From UBA7672 sp963738625 (GTDB lineage Bacteria > Pseudomonadota > Alphaproteobacteria > Caulobacterales > Hyphomonadaceae), in the NCBI GenBank assembly GCA_963738625.1, contig CAVTXH010000002.1, positions 372,001 through 436,000 of the forward strand: a DNA stretch of 64,000 nt, given 5' to 3'. Positions 34,735 to 43,224 of this stretch are shown here, piece by piece. Each line of letters begins with the position of its first letter. Position 1 is the stretch's first letter. The position numbers and the translations under genes were made by a program. The notes beneath the pieces are model-generated. The model saw only the letters and a program-made list of their open reading frames with translations, made no database searches and had not been told where the DNA came from.

Positions 34735-35700
34735 TCAGGAACCGGCCTCTGCCCCGAAAAAAAGCGCCAGCAGATCGTCTGCGGCCGTCGAGGCCGGAAT
34801 GATTCCGGCCGCTACGCCATCGCGCGCCGTCCTTAGCTTTGCAGCGATTCCGGGCTTGTTCGCGAAACCGCGGGCGAGGCCTTCCTCGATCAGGGCGTCC
34901 AGCCAGCGCACCTGCTGCCCGGCGCGACGTTTTGCCCTTGAGCCCGACGCCTCGGTTTTCTTCCGGTGCAGCTCAATCGCCGTCCACAGTTCAGGCAGCC
35001 CGTCGCCGGTATGACCTGAGATGGTATGCACCGGAGGGGACCAGTCGGGGTCGGCCGGCTCCATGATGTGCAGCGCCACTTCGTATGCGCGTGCGGCGCG
35101 CTTGGCGGCCTTGGCGTCGATGTCCGCCTTGTTCACCGCGATCAGGTCGGCGACTTCCAGAACGCCCTTCTTGATGCCCTGCAGCTCGTCTCCTGCGTTG
35201 GGCAGCATCAGGACGAGGAAGAAGTCCACCATGTCGGCGACAACCGTCTCCGACTGGCCTACGCCGACGGTCTCGACCAGCACCACATCGTAACCGGCCG
35301 CCTCGGTCAGCAGGATCGTCTCCCGAGTCTTGCGCGACACGCCACCGAGCGTCTCGCCAGCGGGCGAGGGGCGGATGAAGGCGCGCTCGTCCATCGACAG
35401 CCGCGCCATCCGGGTCTTGTCGCCAAGAATCGATCCGCCCGAACGCCGAGAGGTGGGATCGACCGCCAGCACGGCCACGCGATGCCCCCGTTCGACCAGC
35501 ATCATCCCGAAGGCATCGATGAAGGTGGACTTGCCGACGCCCGGCACGCCCGTGATGCCGACCCGCTGTGCGCCGCCTGTCTTCGGCATGATCGCCGTAA
35601 GCAGCTCGCGCGCTTGCGCCTGATGGTCCGCGCGGCGCGATTCCACCAGCGTGATAGCGCGTGCGAGGCCTGCGCGGGTGGATAGGTCGTCTGGCGTCAT
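34735..35700 (-). CDS. meaB: Methylmalonyl-CoA mutase-associated GTPase MeaB
   Basis: 321-residue G3E-type GTPase that loads and protects the adenosylcobalamin cofactor of methylmalonyl-CoA mutase. The P-loop GVPGVGKSTF, the switch region ETVGVGQSE, DFFLVLML and NKADIDAKA motifs are all present. It is on the same strand as both mutase subunits, which lie 0.6 kb and 7.5 kb upstream, and so belongs to the same pathway. Confidence 0.95.
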   Translation of the reverse strand: MTPDDLSTRAGLARAITLVESRRADHQAQARELLTAIMPKTGGAQRVGITGVPGVGKSTFIDAFGMMLVERGHRVAVLAVDPTSRRSGGSILGDKTRMARLSMDERAFIRPSPAGETLGGVSRKTRETILLTEAAGYDVVLVETVGVGQSETVVADMVDFFLVLMLPNAGDELQGIKKGVLEVADLIAVNKADIDAKAAKRAARAYEVALHIMEPADPDWSPPVHTISGHTGDGLPELWTAIELHRKKTEASGSRAKRRAGQQVRWLDALIEEGLARGFANKPGIAAKLRTARDGVAAGIIPASTAADDLLALFFGAEAGS

Positions 35701-35740
35701 GAGTGGCGGTTACTACGATGACGGCAGGCGGGGCAACCGC

Positions 35741-36220
35741 CTATCCGCCCGTGCGCGTCAGCACGGAGCGGGCGTCATAGGTGTCAGCGCCATCCGGCTT
35801 GGCGCCCTTGCCGAGCACCACCTCCAGCGTCGTCTCGTATTTGCGCGAGTCCGGCGACAGGTCGAAGCCGATCCCGACGCCCACGCCTGATCCATAGGAG
35901 CCGGTCGATCCGCCGACGCCGACGCTCGTGCCGCCCGACGCGCGTCCGCCGACCTGCTCGGTGTTACGGCTGACAACGCGGAACCACTGATAGCCATCAG
36001 CCAGCGTCAACTCTGCGGCCCGGCGCAGCGCCATGTCTTCCACCTGCGGCCCTCTCAGGTCCGGATTGGCGCGGAAGGAAACGCGATAGCGATCGCTCTC
36101 GATCCTTGTCGCGCGCCAGCCCATGTCCTGCGTCGTGGCGGCGGGCTGGTAGACGGTTGGCGGCGAAACGCAGGCGCCGAGCGAAAGTGCGATCAGGCCG
36201 GCAGCAAGGATGCGATTCAT
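35741..36220 (-). CDS. CC0125/CC1285-type lipoprotein
   Basis: 159 residues. The signal peptide ends at a lipobox LGAC near residue 17, so an outer- or inner-membrane lipoprotein. The rest contains YRVSFRANPDLRGPQVEDMALRRAAELTLADGYQWFRVVSRN, which matches a small family named after Caulobacter proteins, and a Gly/Ser-rich linker (VGVGGSTGSYGSGVGVG). Function is unknown. It lies between meaB and the mutase large subunit on the same strand. Confidence 0.85.
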   Translation of the reverse strand: MNRILAAGLIALSLGACVSPPTVYQPAATTQDMGWRATRIESDRYRVSFRANPDLRGPQVEDMALRRAAELTLADGYQWFRVVSRNTEQVGGRASGGTSVGVGGSTGSYGSGVGVGIGFDLSPDSRKYETTLEVVLGKGAKPDGADTYDARSVLTRTGG

Positions 36221-36297
36221 GGCGCGGTTCTCCCTTGTCCAAACCTAGCGCGATTTTCGGGGCGCGCCACCACACAGCATCAGGGGTTAAGCATCCC

Positions 36298-36316
36298 GAT
36301 AGCCCGCTGGGCTATC
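36298..36316 (-). other. Hairpin at the end of the mutase large-subunit gene
   Basis: GATAGCCC (36298-36305) and GGGCTATC (36309-36316) form a perfect eight-base stem with a three-base loop, overlapping the stop codon of the mutase gene. No U run follows on the minus strand, so it may be a stability hairpin rather than an intrinsic terminator. Confidence 0.45.
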
Positions 36317-38519
36317 AGCCCGCGGCGGCGTTGCGTGAATTATGACCCAGCCGCGCCCGCACCTTGTCGAGCAGCTCCACGGCCGCATCCGCGATCACCG
36401 TCCCCGGCGGGAAGATCGCCGCGGCGCCCGCCGCGTAGAGCTGTTCATAATCCTGCGGGGGCACCACGCCGCCCACCACCACCGTAATGTCGCCGCGTCC
36501 CTGTTTGTCCAGCGCGCCGCGAAGCTCCGGCACCAGCGTCAGGTGCCCGGCGGCGAGGGAAGACGCGGCCACGACGTGAACGTCGTTCTCCACGGCTTGC
36601 CGCGCGGCCTCGGCCGGCGTCTGGAACAGCGGGCCGATATCGACGTCCCAGCCGAGATCGGCAAAGCCCGAGGCGACCACCTTCTGGCCGCGGTCGTGGC
36701 CGTCCTGGCCCATCTTGGCGATCAGGATGCGGGGACGGCGGCCCTCGGATTTCTCGAAGGCGTCGGCCATGGCGCGCGCGGTCGCCACCTTGTCGGATTT
36801 CGCGTTCATGCCCTGAGCATACACTCCCTGGATCGACCTGATCACCGCCTGATGGCGGCCGACCACTTTCTCGATGGCGTAGGAAATCTCCCCCACCGTC
36901 GCCTTGGCGCGCGCCGCTGCGACGCCAAGCTCCAGCAGGTTTCCGCCGCCGGACTCCGTCGCATTGGTGATCGCATCAAGCGCGGCCGCAACTGCGGTCT
37001 CGTCGCGCTCCGACCTTAGCCTCTTGAGTTTGTCGAGCTGCAGCTGCCGCACCTTGGCGTTGTCGACCTTCAGCACCGGCACGTCCTCGGCCTCGTTGAG
37101 CCGGAACTTGTTGACGCCCACAATGGTCTGCACGCCGCTATCGATGCGCGCCTGCGTCTTGGCGGCTGCTTCCTCGATGCGCAGCTTGGGCAGGCCTTCC
37201 TCGATGGCCTTTGCCATGCCGCCCATGGCTTCGACTTCCTCGATATGCTCCCAGGCCTTGCGGGCGAGGTCATAGGTCAGCCGCTCGACATAGTAGGAGC
37301 CGCCCCACGGATCGATCGTGCGGCAGACGCCCGCTTCCTGCTGCAGGAAGATCTGCGTGTTGCGGGAAATGCGCGCCGAGAAGTCTGTCGGCAGCGCAAG
37401 CGCCTCGTCGAACGAATTGGTGTGCAGCGATTGTGTTTGCCCGCCCGCCGCGGCCATCGCCTCGAAGCAGGTGCGGATGGCGTTGTTGTAGACGTCCTGC
37501 GCGGTAAGCGACCAGCCGGATGTCTGGCAGTGGGTGCGCAGCGACAGCGACTTGTCACTCTTCGGATGGAAGCGCTTCACCAGCTTCGCCCACAAAAGGC
37601 GCGCGGCGCGCATCTTCGCCACTTCCATGAAGTAGTTCATGCCGATGGCCCAGAAGAAGGACAGGCGCGGCGCGAACTTGTCCACGTCGAGCCCTGCGGC
37701 CATGCCCGCACGGATGTATTCGACGCCGTCGGCGAGCGTGTAAGCGAGTTCGAGGTCCGCCGTCGCGCCCGCTTCCTGCATGTGATAGCCGGAGATCGAG
37801 ATCGAGTTGTACTTCGGCATGTTCTGCGAGGCGTAGGCGAAGATGTCCGAGATGATCCGCATCGAAGGCCGGGGCGGGTAGATATACGTGTTCCGGACCA
37901 TGAACTCCTTGAGGATATCGTTTTGGATCGTGCCCGACAACTTGGCGGGCGCGACGCCCTGTTCCTCGGCGGCCACGATGTAGAGCGACATGATCGGCAG
38001 CACGGCGCCGTTCATCGTCATCGACACGCTCATCTGGTCGAGCGGGATGCCTGCAAACAGCGTGCGCATGTCGTAGATCGAGTCGATCGCCACGCCGGCC
38101 ATGCCGACATCGCCCGTAACGCGCGGATGGTCGCTGTCATAGCCACGGTGGGTCGCAAGATCGAACGCAACCGACAGGCCCTTCTGTCCGGCGGCGAGAT
38201 TGCGGCGATAGAAGGCATTGGAATCCTCAGCCGTGGAGAACCCGGCATACTGCCGGATGGTCCATGGCTGGTTGGTGTACATGGTGGGGTAGGGGCCCCG
38301 GCCGAACGGCGCGATGCCCGGCCAGTCGTCCACGAAGTCCAGCCCGGCCAGATCCCCGGCCGCATAGACCGGTTTCACCGGCAGGCCTTCGGGCGTCTCC
38401 CAGGTTTGCTTGGCCCCATCGCCCGCCAGCTTCGCCCAGGCCGCAACGTCGGGGCCGCCGGCCGACGGCTTCGCATCCCCAAGCGCCAGGGTGGTGAAAT
38501 CGGGGAAGGACGCAGCCAT
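36315..38519 (-). CDS. scpA: Methylmalonyl-CoA mutase, large (catalytic) subunit
   Basis: 734 residues. It isomerises (R)-methylmalonyl-CoA to succinyl-CoA in propionate catabolism. The TIM-barrel domain has GLSVAFDLATHRGYDSDHPRV and SISGYHMQEAGA, and the C-terminal cobalamin domain has the base-off motif GQDGHDRG near residue 607, GADVHVV-like NDVHVVAAS and VVGGVVPPQDY. The length fits. The partner small subunit is at 43225 and the chaperone GTPase is meaB. Confidence 0.97.
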   Translation of the reverse strand: MAASFPDFTTLALGDAKPSAGGPDVAAWAKLAGDGAKQTWETPEGLPVKPVYAAGDLAGLDFVDDWPGIAPFGRGPYPTMYTNQPWTIRQYAGFSTAEDSNAFYRRNLAAGQKGLSVAFDLATHRGYDSDHPRVTGDVGMAGVAIDSIYDMRTLFAGIPLDQMSVSMTMNGAVLPIMSLYIVAAEEQGVAPAKLSGTIQNDILKEFMVRNTYIYPPRPSMRIISDIFAYASQNMPKYNSISISGYHMQEAGATADLELAYTLADGVEYIRAGMAAGLDVDKFAPRLSFFWAIGMNYFMEVAKMRAARLLWAKLVKRFHPKSDKSLSLRTHCQTSGWSLTAQDVYNNAIRTCFEAMAAAGGQTQSLHTNSFDEALALPTDFSARISRNTQIFLQQEAGVCRTIDPWGGSYYVERLTYDLARKAWEHIEEVEAMGGMAKAIEEGLPKLRIEEAAAKTQARIDSGVQTIVGVNKFRLNEAEDVPVLKVDNAKVRQLQLDKLKRLRSERDETAVAAALDAITNATESGGGNLLELGVAAARAKATVGEISYAIEKVVGRHQAVIRSIQGVYAQGMNAKSDKVATARAMADAFEKSEGRRPRILIAKMGQDGHDRGQKVVASGFADLGWDVDIGPLFQTPAEAARQAVENDVHVVAASSLAAGHLTLVPELRGALDKQGRGDITVVVGGVVPPQDYEQLYAAGAAAIFPPGTVIADAAVELLDKVRARLGHNSRNAAAG

Positions 38520-38760
38520 ACGCTCTCCAGCACTCGGATTCGGCTGATTTTTCTAACACGCAAGCGGGCTAAGGATGAAGCCTTCGCAAGTGCGAAGGGA
38601 AGTCCGTCACAACCATTACATGCCCCTTACATCAGCGTCATGTACAGGCCGCCGCGACGGATGGACTGCCGGCTGTCGTTGAAACTTGCAATCGCCCGGA
38701 CAACGAGGCGATGACAGGGACAATCACAGGCCCGCGCTCGGGTCCACCGGAGAGGAATAC

Positions 38761-39072
38761 ATGACCATCAAGATGCTTGTTACGGCGACCGCCCTCGCCG
38801 CGATCATGGCCGCCCCGGCCCTCGCTCAGGTCCCGGGCGGCGGCGGCGGCATGCGCATGACGCCCGAGCAGCGCGCAGCCGCTTTCGACAAGGGCGACGC
38901 CAACAAGGACGGCAAGCTCGACAAGGTCGAGTTCAAGGCGACAATCCCGGCCGAGATGGCCGCGAACGTAGACGAGGCTCGGCTCGGCATGATGTTCGAG
39001 CGCCGCGACGCGGACAAGGACGGCAGCCTCACGAAAGCCGAATTCACCGCGCCGATGCAGCGTCCCCAATAA
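38761..39072 (+). CDS. Exported EF-hand protein 1
   Basis: 103 residues with a signal peptide (VTATALAAIMAAPALAQ) and two EF-hand loops, DKGDANKDGKLDKVEF and ERRDADKDGSLTKAEF. Ca2+-binding Asp/Asn/Glu positions are kept in both, so it is a likely periplasmic calcium-binding protein. ATG 38761 follows GGAG. Divergent from the mutase gene and followed 26 bases later by a second EF-hand gene of similar type. Confidence 0.85.
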   Translation: MTIKMLVTATALAAIMAAPALAQVPGGGGGMRMTPEQRAAAFDKGDANKDGKLDKVEFKATIPAEMAANVDEARLGMMFERRDADKDGSLTKAEFTAPMQRPQ

Positions 39073-39098
39073 CTGCACGCGCCCGAGGGAGACGCTCA

Positions 39099-39380
39099 GT
39101 GAAACGCAAACTCGCAACCCTTGCGATCGTAGCCACGGCCCTGGCCGTCCCGGCGCTAGCCCAGACGCCTCCCACGCCGGAAGAGCGTGCGGCCCGCTTC
39201 GATGCGGCCGACAAGAACAAGGACGGCAAGCTCGACAAGGCTGAATGGACGACCACGCTGCCTGAGCAGGCTCAGGCGATGGCCGACCAGATCTGGGGCC
39301 GCGTCGACGCCGACGGCGACGGCTCGGTGACCAAGGAGCAGTATCTCGCGCTCCGCATGGGCCCGCGCCCACCGCAATAA
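39099..39380 (+). CDS. Exported EF-hand protein 2
   Basis: 93 residues starting at GTG 39099 (GAGGGAG 10 bases upstream). The signal peptide (LAIVATALAVPALAQ) is followed by a first EF-hand DAADKNKDGKLDKAEW and a second, GRVDADGDGSVTKEQY. It is similar in layout and length to the preceding gene, so the two are probably tandem duplicates. A strong terminator follows. Confidence 0.83.
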   Translation: MKRKLATLAIVATALAVPALAQTPPTPEERAARFDAADKNKDGKLDKAEWTTTLPEQAQAMADQIWGRVDADGDGSVTKEQYLALRMGPRPPQ

Positions 39381-39404
39381 CAAGAAACCTATGGGTTCTC
39401 GGAG

Positions 39405-39439
39405 CGGCCGGCGACATCCATCGCCGGCCGTTTCGTTTT
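39405..39439 (+). terminator. Intrinsic terminator after the EF-hand pair
   Basis: A perfect ten-base stem, CGGCCGGCGA (39405-39414) with TCGCCGGCCG (39421-39430), six-base loop, followed by TTTCGTTTT. It ends the EF-hand unit and lies inside the extended reading frame of the next gene, which supports a start for that gene further downstream. Confidence 0.85.
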
Positions 39440-39492
39440 CTGCCCTGGGCATGGCATCGTTCCCGTGGCGCACAGCAGGGAGGCTGCTGCTC

Positions 39493-40377
39493 GTGAGAAC
39501 CCTGATCGCAATCATCTCGATCATTGCGGGGTTCGCCGCAGCAACTGCCGACGCCCAAAGCGTCTACAAGGCGCCTCGCACCCGGCTCGGCCAGCCCGAC
39601 CTGCAAGGGAGCTGGACCAATGAGAGCGTGACGCGGCTCGAACGACCACTGGAAATGGGCGACCGCCTGTTACTGACGGAGGCGGAAACCAGAGAGGCCG
39701 ACAAGGGATCGCTCTTCCGCCCGGCCATGCGGGTCAATGGCCAGCCGCGCACCAGCTTCATCACCAACCCATTGAACGGCCGCGTGCCGTCGATGAGGCC
39801 CGGCGCTGCGCCCGATCATCGCTATTACACACTCAAGCCCGGCGAGAAGGCGACAGACGGACCGGAGCTGCAGGCCGTCGACGATCGTTGCATCCTGCCC
39901 ATCGGCTTCAACGCGGGCCCGGTGATGCTGCCGCTGCCCAACAACTCGAACTATCAGATCGTCCAGACCAGGGACTACGTGGTCATCCTGGTGGAGATGA
40001 TCCACGACGCCCGTATCGTGCGCATGAACTCCGGCCACCGCGCGGACGGGATTCGACCTTATCTCGGCGACTCCATCGGCTGGTGGGAAGGCGAGACGCT
40101 TGTCGTCGAGACCACCAATTTCCCGCCGGAACAGATGTTTCGCGGCTCGTGGATCAACCTGAAAGTCACCGAGCGCTTTACCCGCGTCCGCGCGGACCGG
40201 CTGCTCTATCGCTTCACCGTCGAGGACCTCGCCAAATGGGATCAGCCCTGGGGCGGCGAATACGAATTCCGCCCATCCACCGGTCCCATCGAGGAATACG
40301 CCTGCCGCGAAGGTGAGGTGTCCCTCCCGGCCATGCTGCTCGCTGCGCGGAGGAGGGAGGCCGCGGGGCTGGAATAG
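39493..40377 (+). CDS. Exported protein of unknown function, paralog 2 of 3
   Basis: 294 residues from GTG 39493, the start of a signal peptide (LIAIISIIAGFAAATADAQ); AGGGAGG lies about ten bases upstream. A longer frame from 39391 would run through the terminator at 39405. Shared family blocks are RLGQPDLQGSW, ERPLEMGDRLLLTEAE, GPVMLPLPNNSN, VEMIHDARIV, LGDSIGWWEGETLVVET, TERFTRV and EEYACREGEV. It is the most divergent copy: the LNGLYNNN part is changed to LPLPNNSN. Function is unknown. Confidence 0.82.
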   Translation: MRTLIAIISIIAGFAAATADAQSVYKAPRTRLGQPDLQGSWTNESVTRLERPLEMGDRLLLTEAETREADKGSLFRPAMRVNGQPRTSFITNPLNGRVPSMRPGAAPDHRYYTLKPGEKATDGPELQAVDDRCILPIGFNAGPVMLPLPNNSNYQIVQTRDYVVILVEMIHDARIVRMNSGHRADGIRPYLGDSIGWWEGETLVVETTNFPPEQMFRGSWINLKVTERFTRVRADRLLYRFTVEDLAKWDQPWGGEYEFRPSTGPIEEYACREGEVSLPAMLLAARRREAAGLE

Positions 40378-40451
40378 CGCCGACTGGACCCGTTTCCATT
40401 TCCCTGCCTGCCTTGCTATGCCCTCGTGACAGACAATGAGGAGCGATCAGG

Positions 40452-41252
40452 ATGGCCGACGTCAACAGCATGAGGGGCAAGCGAGCCATCGTCACCGGCG
40501 GCGGCACCGGCCTTGGCGCTGCGACAGCCATGGGCCTCGCCCGGCGCGGCGTGCATGTCTGCATCAACTACAACTCCAGCGCCAACGCCGCCGAGGAAGT
40601 GGTCGCCGAATGTCGCAAGTTGGGCGTCGAAGCTTTTGCGGTGAAAGCCAACGTCGCGGAGGATGCCGATTGCCGCGCCCTGGCCGAAGCCGCCGCCAGG
40701 ACGTTTGGCGGCATCGATGTGCTGGTCAACAATGCCGGCATCACCAAGTTCGCCAGCCACGCTGACCTCGACGCGCTCGACGCCGAGGACTTCATGCGCC
40801 TTTACAAGGTCAATGTCGTCGGCACCTACCAGATGACCCGCGCCGCGCGGCCGCATCTCGACAAGTCCGGTAAGGCAAGCGTCGTGATCGTCTCATCCAT
40901 CGCGGGCGTCACCGGCATCGGCTCGTCGATCGCCTACGCCTCGACCAAGGGCGCGCTCAACACCATGACCCTGTCGCTTGCCCGCGCGCTCGCCCCCAGC
41001 ATCCGCGTCAACGCCGTGTGCCCCGGCTACATCTCGTCCGGCTGGTTCACGAAATACCAGGGCTCCGCCGTCGAGGACCAGACCGCTGAACGCGTCGCCC
41101 AGACCACGCCGCTGAAGGTCGCCTCGTCGCCGGAAGACATCGCCGAAACGATATTGTTCTTCGCCGGTCCCGAAAGCCGCCACGTCACAGGCGAGTTCAT
41201 CATCGTCGACGCCGGCATGCACCTCGGCTTCGCGCCGCTGCGGGCGAGGTAG
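40452..41252 (+). CDS. SDR family oxidoreductase (FabG-like)
   Basis: 266 residues, short-chain dehydrogenase fold. The nucleotide-binding loop TGGGTGLG, NNAG at about residues 92-95, and the catalytic Ser and YASTK (Tyr-x-x-x-Lys) are present. A glycine-rich loop without the acidic residue gives no clear choice between NADH and NADPH. It looks like a 3-ketoacyl-ACP/CoA reductase, but the substrate cannot be read from sequence. Alone on the plus strand, with the PPOX gene 62 bases downstream. Confidence 0.92.
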   Translation: MADVNSMRGKRAIVTGGGTGLGAATAMGLARRGVHVCINYNSSANAAEEVVAECRKLGVEAFAVKANVAEDADCRALAEAAARTFGGIDVLVNNAGITKFASHADLDALDAEDFMRLYKVNVVGTYQMTRAARPHLDKSGKASVVIVSSIAGVTGIGSSIAYASTKGALNTMTLSLARALAPSIRVNAVCPGYISSGWFTKYQGSAVEDQTAERVAQTTPLKVASSPEDIAETILFFAGPESRHVTGEFIIVDAGMHLGFAPLRAR

Positions 41253-41314
41253 TACGCCGGTCTTTCGCTGCTCCGGCCATCCGGGCTAGGCTACCCGCGA
41301 CCGGGAGACGTCCC

Positions 41315-41899
41315 ATGCCCATGTACCATAACGGCAATCGCGAGCTGCAGGAGATGTTCGGCTCCAGGGCGCTCGCGGATCGCCTGGTCGAGCGCCTTCA
41401 CCGCTCCGTGCTGACGGACGACGACGCCGTTTTCATTCACTCGCTGGAATACTTCTTCCTGGCGACCTCCGACCCCGTCGGCCGGCCCGACTGCTCCTTC
41501 AAGGGCGGCGCGCCGGGCTTCGTGCGCGTGGTGCAGCCTGACTTGCTGGTCTGGCCGGACTATGACGGCAACGGCATGTTCAAGAGCCTCGGCAACATCG
41601 CAGTGAACCCCTCGGTCGGCCTGCTGTTCATCCGCATGGGCGAGACGCCAAAGCGGCTGCGCGTCAACGGCCGCGCTCAGATCGCACTCGACGATCCGAT
41701 GATGGAAGAGTTTCCCGGCGCGCAGATGCTTGTCAAAGTCGAGCCGATCGACATCTTCCCGAACTGCCCGCGCTACATCCCGGATCCCGCGGCCGCCAAG
41801 GCTTCGCCCTACCTGCCCAAGGCCGGCGAGGCGCCTGTCGAGCCGAAGTGGAAGTCGAGCGACATGTTCAAGGACGTCGTTCCGCCTAGAAAGGGCTAG
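41315..41899 (+). CDS. Pyridoxamine 5'-phosphate oxidase-like FMN-binding protein
   Basis: 194 residues. The split-barrel pattern FFLATSDPVGRPDCSFKGGAPGFVRV, then DGNGMFKSLGNIAVNPSVGLLFI and VNGRAQIALDD, is typical of the PPOX superfamily. It lacks the typical PNPOx C-terminal PLP site, so an FMN or F420 reductase, or a heme-degrading-type role, is possible. Not further assigned. Confidence 0.87.
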   Translation: MPMYHNGNRELQEMFGSRALADRLVERLHRSVLTDDDAVFIHSLEYFFLATSDPVGRPDCSFKGGAPGFVRVVQPDLLVWPDYDGNGMFKSLGNIAVNPSVGLLFIRMGETPKRLRVNGRAQIALDDPMMEEFPGAQMLVKVEPIDIFPNCPRYIPDPAAAKASPYLPKAGEAPVEPKWKSSDMFKDVVPPRKG

Positions 41900-41918
41900 C
41901 TCGCCGGGCGCGAAGCAA

Positions 41919-43151
41919 TCAGGGCTGGCCGAGCGTCAGCTTCAGCACCTTGCCGGCGTCATCGACCAGCACGTAGAGCGACCCGTCCGGCGCTTCGGTA
42001 ATGTCGCGGATACGGCCCTGATCCTTCAGCAGCCGCTCCTCGCCGACCACCTTCTCGCCATCGAGCTCCAGCCGCACGATGGCGCCGGCGAGCGAGGAGG
42101 CGAGAATGTCGCCCCGCCACGGGAACATGTCGCCGCGATAGAAGATCATGTCGCCCGGCGCGATCACGGGGTCCCAGTAGTAGACCGGCTGCTCCATGCC
42201 CTCCTTGGCGGTAATGCCTGCGCCGATCGGCCCGCCCGGATAGTCGATGCAATAGCAGATCACCGGCCAGCCATAGTTCTTGCCGGCCTCCGGCACGTTG
42301 ATCTCATCGCCGCCGCGCGGCCCGTGCTCGATCGTCCACAGCTTGCCGGTCTCGGGATGGATCGCCGCGCCCTGCACGTTGCGATGGCCGTAGGACCAGA
42401 TCGCGGGTTGCGCGTCGGCGCGGCCAAGAAACGGATTGCCCTCCGCCGGCGACCCATCCGGCTTGATGCGAAAGACCTTGCCGAGACCTTTGGTGAGATC
42501 CTGCGCCAGCTGACGCGGCTCGGGCTGGGAGCGCTCGCCGACGGTGAGGTAGATATATCCCGCGCCGTCCCACTCTATGTTCGAACCGAAGTGCAGCGTC
42601 GACTTCCAGGCGGGCTGTTGCTGGAAGACGATCTTCACGTTCTCGAGCTTCTTGCGATCCGCCGACAGCGCGGCGCTCGCCAAGGTCGTCCCGTTCGCGC
42701 CATCGCCACGCGGCTCCGAGAATGAGAAGTACACTGTACGGCTGGTCGCAAAGTCAGACGCCAACGAAATGTCGAGCAGGCCGCCCTGTCCGCGCGCATC
42801 GACGGGCGGCACGCCGGTCACCTCCGCCTTGTTCTGGCCCGGATCGAGCAGCCACAGCTTGCCCGACCGCGACGTCACCAGCAGCGTTCCGTCGGGCAGC
42901 AGCGCCGAGCCCCATGGATGATCGATGCCATCCGCCACGGTCTGCACTTTCAGCGTGACGTTGGATCGCGATTCAGGCGCGCGCGTCTGTCCGGGGAAGG
43001 CGGGCGTGGCGTCCCGCTTGTTCGCCGCGCTCTGCTGCACCGGCGCGCCGGCCGTAACGGTCGGCGTCTGCTCCGCGGCCGCTTGCTTCTGCGGCTCGCA
43101 GGCCGAAAGCGCCAGCGTGAAGGGAATCAGAATCGCCGCAAGCATCCGCAT
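41919..43151 (-). CDS. PQQ-dependent sugar dehydrogenase, predicted lipoprotein
   Basis: 410 residues from ATG 43151 (GGGAGG just upstream). The signal peptide ends at lipobox LSAC, giving an anchored periplasmic protein. The soluble-glucose-dehydrogenase fold is indicated by VADGIDHPWGSALLPDGTLLVTSRSGKLW, RDPDNDG-like SFSEPRGD and GYGHRNVQGAAIHPETGKLW, and GEHGPRGGDEINV. The sugar and PQQ ligands are partly conserved. The longer frame to 43337 is artefactual. Same strand as the mutase genes. Confidence 0.85.
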   Translation of the reverse strand: MRMLAAILIPFTLALSACEPQKQAAAEQTPTVTAGAPVQQSAANKRDATPAFPGQTRAPESRSNVTLKVQTVADGIDHPWGSALLPDGTLLVTSRSGKLWLLDPGQNKAEVTGVPPVDARGQGGLLDISLASDFATSRTVYFSFSEPRGDGANGTTLASAALSADRKKLENVKIVFQQQPAWKSTLHFGSNIEWDGAGYIYLTVGERSQPEPRQLAQDLTKGLGKVFRIKPDGSPAEGNPFLGRADAQPAIWSYGHRNVQGAAIHPETGKLWTIEHGPRGGDEINVPEAGKNYGWPVICYCIDYPGGPIGAGITAKEGMEQPVYYWDPVIAPGDMIFYRGDMFPWRGDILASSLAGAIVRLELDGEKVVGEERLLKDQGRIRDITEAPDGSLYVLVDDAGKVLKLTLGQP

Positions 43152-43224
43152 TGAAAGGCCTCCCGTTGGCGTATCCCTAGCCGGCAGATAGGGCGCATTC
43201 GGGGCGAGCCCAACGGGAAGCCGC

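Noticed and set aside
39391..39492. Upstream start for exported paralog 2
   Set aside because: The extension crosses the strong terminator at 39405-39439 and puts the signal peptide internally.
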